DNA from: JAICKN01 sp036491415
Lineage (GTDB): Bacteria > Acidobacteriota > Terriglobia > Terriglobales > Acidobacteriaceae
Reading direction: 5' to 3'
NCBI GenBank assembly: GCA_036491415.1
Contig: DASXCC010000081.1
Coordinates: 1-15,580 of the forward strand
DNA length: 15,580 nt
Part shown: piece by piece, positions 1-7,203 of the stretch
How positions within the stretch are numbered: the stretch's first letter is position 1
How the letters are laid out: each line of letters starts with the position of its first letter
The notes under the pieces: generated by a model
Told to the model about the DNA's origin: nothing
The model's input: the letters and a program-made list of their open reading frames with translations, nothing else
The model's database searches: none
Position numbers and translations under genes: made by a program

Positions 1-243
1 CCCTGTGTCTTCGGCGGAACCCCCGACTGTTCACAGTGCGGCTGTGCCATGAGCAGTGCGCTGCATTGGATCAGGAACATTAAAGTTGCGGGGCCGGTAA
101 AGATCGATCATCTGGTCCGGGCGTCGCTAGCGGTCGGACGCATCGCGGGAAAGATACGCCCGGAAACAGTGCGGCATGCACGCTGGGAATCGTTCGCGTC
201 GGATGAGCATCCTGAACTCGTGCAGATCCAGACTCAATTCTGA
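1..243 (+). CDS. C-terminal fragment of probable radical SAM protein (5'-truncated by window)
   Basis: The reading frame is open from the first base and ends at TGA 241-243, so this is the last 80 codons of a gene starting outside the window. The visible part begins with a cysteine cluster, Cys-x-Phe-Gly-Gly-x-Pro-x-Cys-x-x-Cys-Gly-Cys (Cys at fragment residues 2, 10, 13 and 15). A hydrophobic/basic helix and an acidic tail follow. Clustered cysteines with Gly-Gly-x-Pro close to the C-terminus recall the auxiliary Fe-S (SPASM-like) region of radical SAM enzymes. The CxxxCxxC core that would prove this lies outside the window. An internal ATG at 49 is less likely to be the start, because translating from there would discard the whole Cys motif. 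Substrate unknown. Family assignment is inference from a short tail. Confidence 0.5.
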   Translation, partial: PCVFGGTPDCSQCGCAMSSALHWIRNIKVAGPVKIDHLVRASLAVGRIAGKIRPETVRHARWESFASDEHPELVQIQTQF

Positions 244-279
244 CTTTCTGTACATACAAAATAATTAGTTCCTTCCACG

Positions 280-306
280 GTACATGTCCGTATTCGGGGC
301 ATGTAC
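280..306. promoter_or_regulatory. Hairpin / inverted repeat between radical SAM tail and lipoprotein gene
   Basis: GTACATGTCC (280-289) pairs with GGGCATGTAC (297-306) as a 10-bp stem with one G-U pair and a 7-nt loop. A further GTACAT lies at 250-255. No T-run follows, so it is a poor intrinsic terminator. It could be an operator or a weak terminator for the upstream gene. Confidence 0.35.
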
Positions 307-356
307 TGTCCTCATTAGCTGTGGGTTTCTTCGTTTGCTTACGGAAGAATATCTAC

Positions 357-1682
357 ATGGGCGCAAGACAATCACTTCTCGTTGGCATGGTCCTTTCGCT
401 GTTGCTCTTCTTCGCTGCCTGCAGCGGAGGCACGCAGTCCATGTCTATGGGTAGTGGCGCCGGCAGTGGATCGGGAGGAAATGGCGGCACTGGTGGAACC
501 GGTGGCACCGGCGGCGGAGGTACGGGCGGCACAACGCCGAATACTTCGTGCGCCATGAGCGCCGGTCAAGGTGCGAGCCTCAACGGATTTGTTCCCTTCT
601 CTTCCGACAGTCCATGGAACCAGGACATTTCGCAGAGCGTAGTGGATTCGAACTCTACGCAGATCATCAACTTCATTGGATCGACGACCGGGCTACACGC
701 TGACTTCGGTTCTGGACTTTATCAGGGCTCTTCGATCGGCATTCCTTACACCGTTGTGGACGGAACGCAAGGTACGGTCGGTATCACTTTCAATGAATCG
801 GCGGATGAAAGCGATCCGGGACCGATGCCGATTCCTGCAAGCGCGCCGATTGAGGGCTATCCGAATCCAGGCACGGGCGACCGTCACGTGCTGGTGCTTG
901 ATAACAACAATTGCTTTCTTTATGAGCTCTACGGTTCTTCCGCAAATAGCAACGGAACCTGGACTGCAGGCTCTGGAGCAGTGTGGGATTTGCTGGGTAA
1001 CGAACAGCGCCCGTGGACTTGGACTTCCGCGGATGCAGCAGGATTGCCAATCTTTCCCGGGCTGGTTCGCTATGACGAAGTTGCCGCGGGAAAAATCTCG
1101 CATGCGATTCGCTTTACATTGAATGACAGCCGCGCGGCGATTGTGCCCCAAGCGTCGCACTGGGCGGCGAACTCAACCAATTCTTTTGCCGCGCCCATGG
1201 GTATGCGCTTGCGGCTAAAAGCGAATTACGACATCTCTTCGTTCTCGACGAACATGCAAGTGATTCTTACGGCGATGAAGAAGTATGGCCTGATCATGGC
1301 CGATAACGGCAGTTCGATGTACATCAGCGGCGCGCCGGATGATCGTTGGGACAATGATGACCTGCACAATTTGTCGCAAGTGCCGGCCTCGGCGTTTGAA
1401 GTCGTGCAGATGAATCCTATTTACACGTCCGCCAATGTTCCCAAAGGTTCCGCGCCAACAATTTCAAGCTTTACCGCCAGCGCTTCCCCTGTTGCCGCTG
1501 GCACCGGCGTCATGCTCAACTGGACGGCCGGCAACGCCGGATACTACATCGTCTCTCCTCAGATCGGCGCGGTACGAGGAACCAGCGTAAGTGTGAGCCC
1601 CGCGAAAACTACCATGTACACGCTCTACGCGACGAACCAGTACGGACAAACCACCAGCACCGTTACCGTTAACGTGCAGTAG
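357..1682 (+). CDS. Secreted lipoprotein, uncharacterised conserved extracellular family with C-terminal Ig-like module
   Basis: A lipoprotein of about 441 residues. From ATG 357 the N-terminus has a short basic start (Gly-Ala-Arg), a hydrophobic core and a lipobox-like Phe-Ala-Ala-Cys, with Cys22 as the lipidation site. An in-frame GTG at 321 would put 12 extra residues before the signal peptide, so 357 is preferred (GGAAG lies upstream). Residues of roughly 25-60 are an almost pure Gly/Thr/Ser linker. The middle part (about 70-360) carries Pro-Trp-Asn, Asp-Glu-Ser-Asp-Pro-Gly-Pro, Gly-Asp-Arg-His-Val-Leu-Val, Ser-Gly-Ala-Pro-Asp and similar motifs. I recall these from unnamed secreted proteins of soil bacteria, with no known activity. 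The last ~76 residues form an Ig-like beta module with the Thr-Thr-x-Tyr-Thr-Leu-x-Ala-Thr-Asn signature, probably for surface or ligand attachment. No catalytic role can be claimed. Confidence 0.85.
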   Translation: MGARQSLLVGMVLSLLLFFAACSGGTQSMSMGSGAGSGSGGNGGTGGTGGTGGGGTGGTTPNTSCAMSAGQGASLNGFVPFSSDSPWNQDISQSVVDSNSTQIINFIGSTTGLHADFGSGLYQGSSIGIPYTVVDGTQGTVGITFNESADESDPGPMPIPASAPIEGYPNPGTGDRHVLVLDNNNCFLYELYGSSANSNGTWTAGSGAVWDLLGNEQRPWTWTSADAAGLPIFPGLVRYDEVAAGKISHAIRFTLNDSRAAIVPQASHWAANSTNSFAAPMGMRLRLKANYDISSFSTNMQVILTAMKKYGLIMADNGSSMYISGAPDDRWDNDDLHNLSQVPASAFEVVQMNPIYTSANVPKGSAPTISSFTASASPVAAGTGVMLNWTAGNAGYYIVSPQIGAVRGTSVSVSPAKTTMYTLYATNQYGQTTSTVTVNVQ

Positions 1683-1732
1683 CCGCTACCGCAGTCTCTA
1701 CATCCCTTATACTGCCGAGACGCACTTCATAC

Positions 1733-2872
1733 ATGCCTCCAGCAGCGCCATCTCGTATTTCCTATATTGACTGGTTGCGCGGTCTCGCGTGCCTGGTCAT
1801 GTTCCAAACGCATTGCTACGACGCGTGGCTGGGCGGCAACGTCCGCAAGGGTTCGTTCTTCATGTGGTCACGCATTGGCGGCACATTGCCGGCGCCGCTC
1901 TTTCTTTTTCTGGCAGGTATTTCCACGGCGCTCGTCGCGGAACGATTGCAGAAGAAGAACGTGCTGGCGCGAAGCGCTGCGCTGACGACCATGCGCCGTG
2001 GCGCGGAGGTCCTGGGTCTGGGCTTGTTGTTTCGCTTACAGGAATTTGTGATTGGCTGGGGATGGGCGCCCTGGACGGACTTGCTGCGCGTGGACGTTTT
2101 GAACACCATCGGGGTGGCCATTATTTTGATGGGCGCGCTGCTGTTTGTCTTTTCTGGAAGATCATCCGAAGACTTGCATTTGTGGCCGCGAGAAAAATTA
2201 ATCGTCTCAGCCGCCGCGGTTGCGGCCGTTATTTCCCTCGCTACGCCTCTGCTGTGGACGAGCACATTCGTGCACAATCTTCCCTGGCCCATTGAGACTT
2301 ACATCAACGGCGTGCACAACACGGGCAAACCGGTGGGTGGGTTATTTCCTATTTTTCCCTGGGTTGGATTTGCTTTTGCCGGACTTGCCATCGGATTTCT
2401 TTTGCAGATGGAATTCATCCGCCAACGTGAAACACAATTCTTTGTTGTCTGCGGCATGCTCGGCGTCGGCGGAATGTATTTTTCACGATGGCTGACAGCG
2501 CGTCCCTGGCACATTTACACAGCCTTCGATTATTGGCACACCAGCCCGGAATTTTTTCTTTGCCGCGTGGGATTGCTCATGATCGTGCTCTCCGTTGGCT
2601 ATTTATGGTGCAAGTGGGGCGCCGGTGCGTGGAAGTACAGTCCGTTGGTGCAGATGGGCAAGACTTCCCTGATGGTTTATTGGGTGCACATCGAATTTGT
2701 CTATGGACGATTTTCGATCCTGCCACGACGCGCGCTGGGCATCGGCGGCGCCAGCATTGGACTTGCCGTGATATTCATTGCCATGTGGCTGCTGTCGCTG
2801 GCGCGCACCCGATGGAAAAACCGGAACGTGGAACCGCACGCTCTTTTCAGAAAGCCAGTGAACGCAGTTTAG
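1733..2872 (+). CDS. HGSNAT/DUF1624-like membrane acyltransferase
   Basis: A 379-residue, strongly hydrophobic protein with about ten predicted membrane segments. The N-terminus shows the family signature Arg-x4-Asp-x-Leu-Arg-Gly (residues 8-17) followed by His27 in the first helix. A Pro-Leu-Phe-Leu-Phe-Leu-Ala-Gly-Ile-Ser segment and an Arg-Val-Asp-Val-Leu-Asn-x-Ile-Gly segment come next. These match the heparan-alpha-glucosaminide N-acetyltransferase catalytic family (DUF1624), which moves acyl groups across or at the membrane. The more distant acyltransferase-3 family shares the Asp-x-Leu-Arg-Gly theme and cannot be fully excluded. Acceptor unknown, probably a cell-envelope glycan. It starts 50 bp after the lipoprotein stop, with no obvious Shine-Dalgarno, and is convergent with the hydrolase gene downstream. 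Confidence 0.8.
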   Translation: MPPAAPSRISYIDWLRGLACLVMFQTHCYDAWLGGNVRKGSFFMWSRIGGTLPAPLFLFLAGISTALVAERLQKKNVLARSAALTTMRRGAEVLGLGLLFRLQEFVIGWGWAPWTDLLRVDVLNTIGVAIILMGALLFVFSGRSSEDLHLWPREKLIVSAAAVAAVISLATPLLWTSTFVHNLPWPIETYINGVHNTGKPVGGLFPIFPWVGFAFAGLAIGFLLQMEFIRQRETQFFVVCGMLGVGGMYFSRWLTARPWHIYTAFDYWHTSPEFFLCRVGLLMIVLSVGYLWCKWGAGAWKYSPLVQMGKTSLMVYWVHIEFVYGRFSILPRRALGIGGASIGLAVIFIAMWLLSLARTRWKNRNVEPHALFRKPVNAV

Positions 2873-2890
2873 AGATATTCGAACTCACCG

Positions 2891-2910
2891 TCCTCAGATT
2901 TTGCTGAGGA
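2891..2910. terminator. Short hairpin at the convergent gene junction
   Basis: TCCTCAG (2891-2897) and CTGAGGA (2904-2910) form a perfect 7-bp stem with a 6-nt loop. It covers the stop codon of the minus-strand hydrolase and lies 18 bp past the acyltransferase stop. Neither side has a real T-tract, so termination is possible but weakly supported. Confidence 0.35.
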
Positions 2911-3886
2911 AATCGATTACAGCCAGTTCCGCCCAATGGCCGTCGTAGCCGTCGCGGTCCGCAAGAAATGAGCAGTGTCCGCCGTCTTCTGTTTCAACAA
3001 AAAGAATATTTGAGTTTGCGACAATCTTCTTTCTAGTCTCCGGAATGATGCGAATGAATGGATCATTGCCGGCATGAATGATCATGGCGGGAACTGCGAT
3101 TTCGTCTACGACATTCGCAGCCGCGGCCCGGGCGTAATAATCCGAAGCGCCATTAAATCCGCAATAGTAGGCAGTGATTTTGTCGTCGAAGTCACGCAGG
3201 CTTTTTAAACCTTGCAACCGCGACGGATCGAACTCTTTCGGAAACAGCCGCGCCTTCTCGCGAAAGCGGCGACCGAGTTTATGCAGGAAATATTTTTCGT
3301 AGAGCCGATTGAATGGTTCATGCAGGGCGTCCGCCGAGGCCGCTAGATCTAGAGCTGGACAAATAGCGACCACAGCACGAAATTGTTGCGGCCCTTGCGG
3401 TCCCCATTCTCCAGCAGCCTTCAACACTAAATTGCCGCCCATGGAATAGCCCGCGAGCGCAAAGCTCGTGATGCCATCGTTCTCCACCAGATGTTTAGCG
3501 ATCGCCACCAAATCACCCGAGAGGCTGGAGTTGTAAACCGTAGGCGCAATGTGGTCGGTGCCGCCGCAGTTGCGCTGGTTCACGCGCACTACATTCATCC
3601 CCGCACGCAGGCCTTTATCAGCAATTCCAAGCATGTATTCAGAATGGCTGGAACCTTCAAGCCCGTGCACCACAATGACCGTAAGCGCACTTTGCCGGTC
3701 CGCCTGCCAGTGACAATGGCAAAGCACCTGAACTCCCGGCTCAACTTCTATGAAGCGTTCTTCCGAAGGCGCAAGCTTAAATTTTCGCGCCAGAAAATAA
3801 CTGGCAAGCGTTTGTACGTGTCCGCCGCGCAAGCCTCGTCGTGGGCGAAAAGGCGGCACGCTCAATCCGGTTTGCAAAGTCTTCAC
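2894..3886 (-). CDS. YheT-family alpha/beta hydrolase
   Basis: A 330-residue alpha/beta hydrolase of the YheT (UPF0017) type. It opens with the family hallmark Phe-x-Pro-x6-Gly-Gly-His-x-Gln-Thr. It then has the oxyanion segment His-Gly-Leu-Glu-Gly (74-78), the conserved Val-Asn-x-Arg-Asn-Cys-Gly-Gly block (102-109) and the nucleophile elbow Gly-Tyr-Ser148-Met-Gly-Gly. The triad is completed by Asp275 (Gly-Asn-Asp-Pro-Phe) and His304 (Gly-Gly-His-Cys). All three catalytic residues are present. No signal peptide, so probably cytosolic. Family members are esterase-like with poorly defined substrates. The start is GTG at 3886, with no ATG before the conserved region and no strong ribosome site. 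It diverges from the zinc-ribbon gene across only 38 bp, so the two promoters must overlap. Confidence 0.9.
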   Translation of the reverse strand: MKTLQTGLSVPPFRPRRGLRGGHVQTLASYFLARKFKLAPSEERFIEVEPGVQVLCHCHWQADRQSALTVIVVHGLEGSSHSEYMLGIADKGLRAGMNVVRVNQRNCGGTDHIAPTVYNSSLSGDLVAIAKHLVENDGITSFALAGYSMGGNLVLKAAGEWGPQGPQQFRAVVAICPALDLAASADALHEPFNRLYEKYFLHKLGRRFREKARLFPKEFDPSRLQGLKSLRDFDDKITAYYCGFNGASDYYARAAAANVVDEIAVPAMIIHAGNDPFIRIIPETRKKIVANSNILFVETEDGGHCSFLADRDGYDGHWAELAVIDFLSKI

Positions 3887-3924
3887 AACTTGATTTTAAT
3901 AGGGATAAGACGGAGTTTTGATCC

Positions 3925-4155
3925 ATGCCCATTTTTGAGTACGTCTGCAAAGAATGCAGCCATGATTTTGAAGCCATCGTGTACGGTAGCCAGAAGGCGG
4001 AATGTCCGAAGTGCCACAGCAAAAAGCTGGAGCCTCAGTTGTCGGTGTTTGCGGTGTCGGCCAAGGGAGCATCGTCTTCCAAAGGGTCGGCAGCTCCGGG
4101 GCCTTGCGGATCCTGCGGTGATCCACGCGGGCCGGGGTCCTGTTCGCTGGATTAA
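3925..4155 (+). CDS. FmdB-family zinc ribbon protein
   Basis: A 76-residue protein that starts with the FmdB/CxxC_CXXC_SSSS signature: Met-Pro-Ile-Phe-Glu-Tyr, then Cys8-x-x-Cys11 and Cys27-x-x-Cys30, a single zinc ribbon. The tail is Ser/Gly/Ala-rich and ends with another Cys-Gly-Ser-Cys-Gly and a final Cys, as often seen in this family. CGGAG about 9 nt upstream supports the ATG. The family is named after a putative regulator of formamidase/amidase genes, but no regulatory role has been shown generally, and DNA binding should not be assumed. No amidase gene is nearby. Confidence 0.88.
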   Translation: MPIFEYVCKECSHDFEAIVYGSQKAECPKCHSKKLEPQLSVFAVSAKGASSSKGSAAPGPCGSCGDPRGPGSCSLD

Positions 4156-4278
4156 TTTCCCTTCCAAAGCTAAGTCCAATCTCTGCAAGACTTACCACAT
4201 GGCACTTTAGATACTCGAGCCGGTAACTGGCGTAAGTTTGCATCTGCCTGCTTCAGGCCTACTATCCCGCAATTGGTT

Positions 4279-4284
4279 GGAGGG
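4279..4284 (+). promoter_or_regulatory. Ribosome binding site fixing the PilZ start
   Basis: GGAGGG lies 7 nt before ATG 4292. It selects this start over an in-frame ATG at 4238 that lacks such a site and would add 18 residues ahead of the PilZ Arg motif. Confidence 0.8.
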
Positions 4285-4291
4285 CGTATTT

Positions 4292-4621
4292 ATGGATCGC
4301 CGACGCAATCCGCGGGTGGGAGCATATTTACCAGTTCGAGTTTGGGGAGTGGATTCCCACTGGTTGCCTTTTATGCAACTGGCCACTGTAAGAAATATCA
4401 GTTCGGGTGGCGCTGTCGTACAAGGCATGCATCATCGCGTGTCGGAAGGAACGGTGCTGGAAGTTCAGCACGAGAATGCGAAGGCTCAGTTTCGCGTCAT
4501 TTGGGTGGGAAATATGGAAGACCACACCAAAGGCGAGATTGGCGTTCAAATTCTTCCGGCGGAACCAATGATTTGGGATGTTGATCTATGTCTGTGCAGT
4601 GAGATGATCGGGACGGGATAA
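4292..4621 (+). CDS. PilZ-domain protein (putative c-di-GMP receptor)
   Basis: A 109-residue single-domain protein. Residues 4-8 give Arg-x-x-x-Arg (Arg-Arg-Asn-Pro-Arg) and a later strand gives Asn-Ile-Ser-Ser-Gly-Gly. These are the two PilZ nucleotide-binding motifs (RxxxR and D/NxSxxG), with Asn in place of the more usual Asp. A beta-barrel-like alternation follows, ending in Gly-Val-Gln-Ile-Leu. PilZ domains bind cyclic di-GMP and couple it to motility, pili or polysaccharide export. The effector here is unknown. The gene stands alone, with a clear Shine-Dalgarno and a hairpin terminator downstream. A type IV pilus motor gene (pilT) lies about 6.5 kb away, so a pilus link is only suggestive. 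Confidence 0.82.
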   Translation: MDRRRNPRVGAYLPVRVWGVDSHWLPFMQLATVRNISSGGAVVQGMHHRVSEGTVLEVQHENAKAQFRVIWVGNMEDHTKGEIGVQILPAEPMIWDVDLCLCSEMIGTG

Positions 4622-4660
4622 AGTTTCCCTGGGTTCACCTCGGTGTATTGCCCTTCCAAT

Positions 4661-4695
4661 GCCCACGGCGCAAGTCGTGGGCCTTCTCACTTTTC
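4661..4695 (+). terminator. Intrinsic terminator after PilZ gene
   Basis: GCCCACG (4661-4667) pairs with CGTGGGC (4676-4682). Extending inward through one G-U and one C-G pair gives a 9-bp stem closed by a GCAA (GNRA-type) tetraloop. A pyrimidine/T-rich stretch follows. It also lies just past the end of the convergent small membrane protein gene. Confidence 0.65.
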
Positions 4696-4718
4696 GGAGC
4701 ACTTATTTTTTGGAAAGA

Positions 4719-4898
4719 TCAATGCTGCAACAGGTAGTGGAAACAATAGAGAGCCAGCACGACGCACAAGCCAAAAAATAATCCAAAAATCCCCAGCCAG
4801 GTAAAGACAAAGACACGCTCATCCTGATCTGGTGGAGGTGCGGAGATGCCGACCACCATCTGTAGTCCGCGGAACATGTTGGCGAGGAATCGAATCAT
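4719..4898 (-). CDS. Small single-span membrane protein, 59 residues
   Basis: The minus-strand frame runs from ATG 4898 to TGA at 4719-4721. It encodes 59 residues: a basic, amphipathic start (Met-Ile-Arg-Phe-Leu-Ala-Asn), a Pro-Pro-Pro-Asp-Gln-Asp-Glu-Arg turn at about residues 21-28, and a hydrophobic segment of about 25 residues rich in Phe, Leu, Val, Gly and Cys. The C-terminus is His-Tyr-Leu-Leu-Gln-His. The layout suggests a one-pass inner-membrane protein with a soluble N-terminus. An upstream in-frame stop (4914-4916) leaves ATG 4898 as the first available start. No strong Shine-Dalgarno is visible. I do not recognise the family. The case for coding rests on the well-formed transmembrane segment and on the gene filling an otherwise empty interval. 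Confidence 0.6.
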   Translation of the reverse strand: MIRFLANMFRGLQMVVGISAPPPDQDERVFVFTWLGIFGLFFGLCVVLALYCFHYLLQH

Positions 4899-5130
4899 TT
4901 GCGCTGGGAGAACCTAGCTTGCTGGTGATTCTATGCCGAACGCCGGAGCTGCGCCAATCCGGTGACTCCCTGCTCACCTTCATCTCCGGCAAGCGTATCG
5001 TGTGGCGCACCTTCCGAAATTATTCGGCCTAAAGCATCAAACGATTTGCGGGAACCCATTCGCCCATTGCGAAGCTGCATGTACTTCAACTATGCTGGCC
5101 CGTCTTAATCTTCTTTTTCTCGGGCAAACC
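4899..5130. other. Gap upstream of GH20 gene
   Basis: This interval should hold the promoters of the small membrane protein (-) and of the hexosaminidase (+). The only structure I see is a 5-bp stem, CCGAA/TTCGG (5014-5027). No convincing -10/-35 pair or other gene is visible. In-frame GTG 5002 and ATG 5092 are alternative starts of the downstream gene. Confidence 0.4.
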
Positions 5131-7203
5131 ATGCGGACTGTTTTTCTTTTTTTATTGCCACTTTTTCTTGTCATGCAAGTGCAAACTCAATCCATTCCGC
5201 AACTGAATCTCATGCCGCTTCCGGCGAAGGTAGAAATTGGAAGCGGAGAGTTGCTGATTGATCCGGCGTTTTCCGTTGCGGTCACAGGCCACGGAGATGT
5301 TCGTTTGCATCACGCGGTCACCAGGTTTTTGACGAACCTGCGTAACCGCACGGGAATGTTGCCGCTGGATATGTCTGCGTCGAAATTGCCGCCAGCCACT
5401 TTGGTGATTGACGTCGATAGGGTGACGAAAGCGATCCAGGCCGTGGAAGAAGATGAATCGTACACGCTGACAATCAGCACTACTGGCGCCAAGATCCACG
5501 CTTCCACCGAACTCGGAGCCATGCATGGTCTACAAACATTTCTGCAATTACTCGAAACAACCCCAGCAGGCTTTGCGGTCCCTGCTATTTCCATTGATGA
5601 CAAGCCGCGTTTTCCCTGGCGCGGATTAATGATCGACGCCAGCCGCCACTTCATGCCTGTGGATGTTGTAAAGCGAAACCTCGACGGCATGGAAGCGGTA
5701 AAGCTCAACGTGTTGCACTGGCATTTATCCGACGATCAGGGCTTCCGCGTGGAGAGCAAAAAATTCCCGAAGCTGCAGGAGCTCGGCTCCGATAATTTGT
5801 ATTACACGCAGGAACAAATCAAAGACGTGATCGCTTATGCGCGCGAACGGGGAGTTCGCGTCGTCCCGGAGTTTGATATTCCCGGACACACCACGGCCCT
5901 GCTCACCGCGTATCCGGAAATCGCCAGTGCCCCGGGTCCCTTCCAGATCGAACGGAATTGGGGAGTATTCAATCCAACGATTGATCCCACAAAAGAAGGC
6001 ACCTACAAATTTCTCGATGTGTTCCTGGGAGAAATGATCTCCTTGTTTCCTGACCACTACTTCCACATCGGCGGCGATGAAGTAAACGGCAAGGAGTGGA
6101 ACGCGAACGCGGAAATTCGCGAGTTCAAACGCGTTCATCATCTGGCGACCAACGACGATCTCCAGGCTTACTTCAACAAACGCGTGGAGCGCATCGTAAC
6201 GAAGTACGGAAAGACGATGATCGGCTGGGATGAAATCCTGCGGCCCAATCTTCCCAAGACTGCGGTAATCCAGTCCTGGCGCGGCGCGCAATCATTGGCA
6301 GATGCCGCCAAGCAGGGCCATCGCGGCATACTCTCTGCTGGATATTACCTTGATCTAGGTGCTCCGGCGCAACAGCACTACGTTGTCGATCCCATGCCCC
6401 CGGCGAGTGCGGGACTGAACGCCGAGGAGCAAGACCGCATCCTGGGAGGCGAAGCTTGTATGTGGGCGGAGTATGTTTCAGCGGAGAATGTCGATTCCCG
6501 CATATGGCCGCGCCTCGCGGTTATTGCAGAGCGCCTGTGGTCTCCGCAAGATGTGCAGGACGTAAATTCCATGTATCAGCGCATGGACATCATCAGCCAC
6601 GAATTAAATTCACTCGGGCTTACGCATAATTCGAGTTATCCGGTCATGCTAAGGCGGATTGCCGATTCAGAAAATATCGCAGATCTAAAAACGCTGGCCG
6701 ATGTCGTGGAACCGACCAAAGGCTACACGCGCATAAAAACTGCAGCGGTAAAACCCACAGCGCTGGTTCCTTTGAACCGGTTGGTGGATGCCGCGCGGCC
6801 GGAGAGCATGACGGCAAGGCATTTCTCCGCAATGGTGGACGCTTTCCTGGCGAATCCTGCCGGTACCAATTCCAACTCCAGCTCTAAAGACGAAATCAAG
6901 CGCATGCTGATACGTTGGCGCGAAGCAGCAGCAGCGCTGCCGGCGCTGGAAGAAAAATCTTTCCTGATGAAGGAACTCGCTCCGGTTTCGCAATCGCTGA
7001 ATGACGCAAGCAATGCAGGGTTGCAGGCGCTCGACTATTTCGGACAAACCGCAAACGTCCCAGCCGACTGGAAGACACAACAACTTAGCGTTCTGGATGC
7101 AGCCGACAAAACACAGGCGCAAGTCACCCTGGCGATTGTTCCGGCAATCCGCAAATTAGTGGAAGCTTCAGGCGGGCAGGCCGCAACGCCGCCGACAAAG
7201 TAG
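5131..7203 (+). CDS. Exported GH20 beta-N-acetylhexosaminidase
   Basis: A 690-residue glycoside hydrolase family 20 enzyme that releases terminal GlcNAc/GalNAc from chitin oligomers, glycans or peptidoglycan fragments. From ATG 5131 the first ~20 residues form a signal peptide (Met-Arg-Thr, then a Phe/Leu-rich core). ATG 5092 and GTG 5002 in the same frame would lengthen the N-terminus and are less convincing, though no start has a strong ribosome site. Residues of about 25-155 match the GH20b N-terminal domain. The catalytic barrel (about 160-500) shows His-Trp-His-Leu-Ser-Asp-Asp (196-202) and His-Ile-Gly-Gly-Asp316-Glu317, the Asp-Glu pair used in substrate-assisted catalysis. The C-terminal ~190 residues are helical and unassigned. 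Periplasmic or extracellular location is inferred. The stop abuts that of carD. Confidence 0.95.
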   Translation: MRTVFLFLLPLFLVMQVQTQSIPQLNLMPLPAKVEIGSGELLIDPAFSVAVTGHGDVRLHHAVTRFLTNLRNRTGMLPLDMSASKLPPATLVIDVDRVTKAIQAVEEDESYTLTISTTGAKIHASTELGAMHGLQTFLQLLETTPAGFAVPAISIDDKPRFPWRGLMIDASRHFMPVDVVKRNLDGMEAVKLNVLHWHLSDDQGFRVESKKFPKLQELGSDNLYYTQEQIKDVIAYARERGVRVVPEFDIPGHTTALLTAYPEIASAPGPFQIERNWGVFNPTIDPTKEGTYKFLDVFLGEMISLFPDHYFHIGGDEVNGKEWNANAEIREFKRVHHLATNDDLQAYFNKRVERIVTKYGKTMIGWDEILRPNLPKTAVIQSWRGAQSLADAAKQGHRGILSAGYYLDLGAPAQQHYVVDPMPPASAGLNAEEQDRILGGEACMWAEYVSAENVDSRIWPRLAVIAERLWSPQDVQDVNSMYQRMDIISHELNSLGLTHNSSYPVMLRRIADSENIADLKTLADVVEPTKGYTRIKTAAVKPTALVPLNRLVDAARPESMTARHFSAMVDAFLANPAGTNSNSSSKDEIKRMLIRWREAAAALPALEEKSFLMKELAPVSQSLNDASNAGLQALDYFGQTANVPADWKTQQLSVLDAADKTQAQVTLAIVPAIRKLVEASGGQAATPPTK

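Noticed and set aside
321..356. GTG 321 as the lipoprotein start
   Set aside because: It would add 12 residues ahead of a complete signal peptide and lipobox that begins at ATG 357.
465..535. Repetitive GGT/GGC DNA considered as a possible tandem repeat array
   Set aside because: It is simply the coding sequence of the Gly/Thr linker; unit length is irregular and follows codons.
676..1160. Long Arg/Cys-rich frames on both strands inside the lipoprotein gene
   Set aside because: Out-of-frame shadows of a gene with a clear signal peptide and domain structure; compositions are typical of shifted frames.
4156..4291. Leader before the PilZ gene considered as a c-di-GMP riboswitch
   Set aside because: I could not find the GEMM core or a matching stem pair; only a 5-bp GCCTG/CAGGC stem is present.
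4832..5032. Plus-strand 66-residue frame upstream of the hexosaminidase
   Set aside because: Arg/Ser-rich with no recognisable features, no ribosome site, and antisense to the better-formed small membrane protein.
5152..7122. Several minus-strand frames of 60-188 residues under the hexosaminidase
   Set aside because: Antisense to a GH20 gene with all catalytic motifs intact; no start signals or family features.
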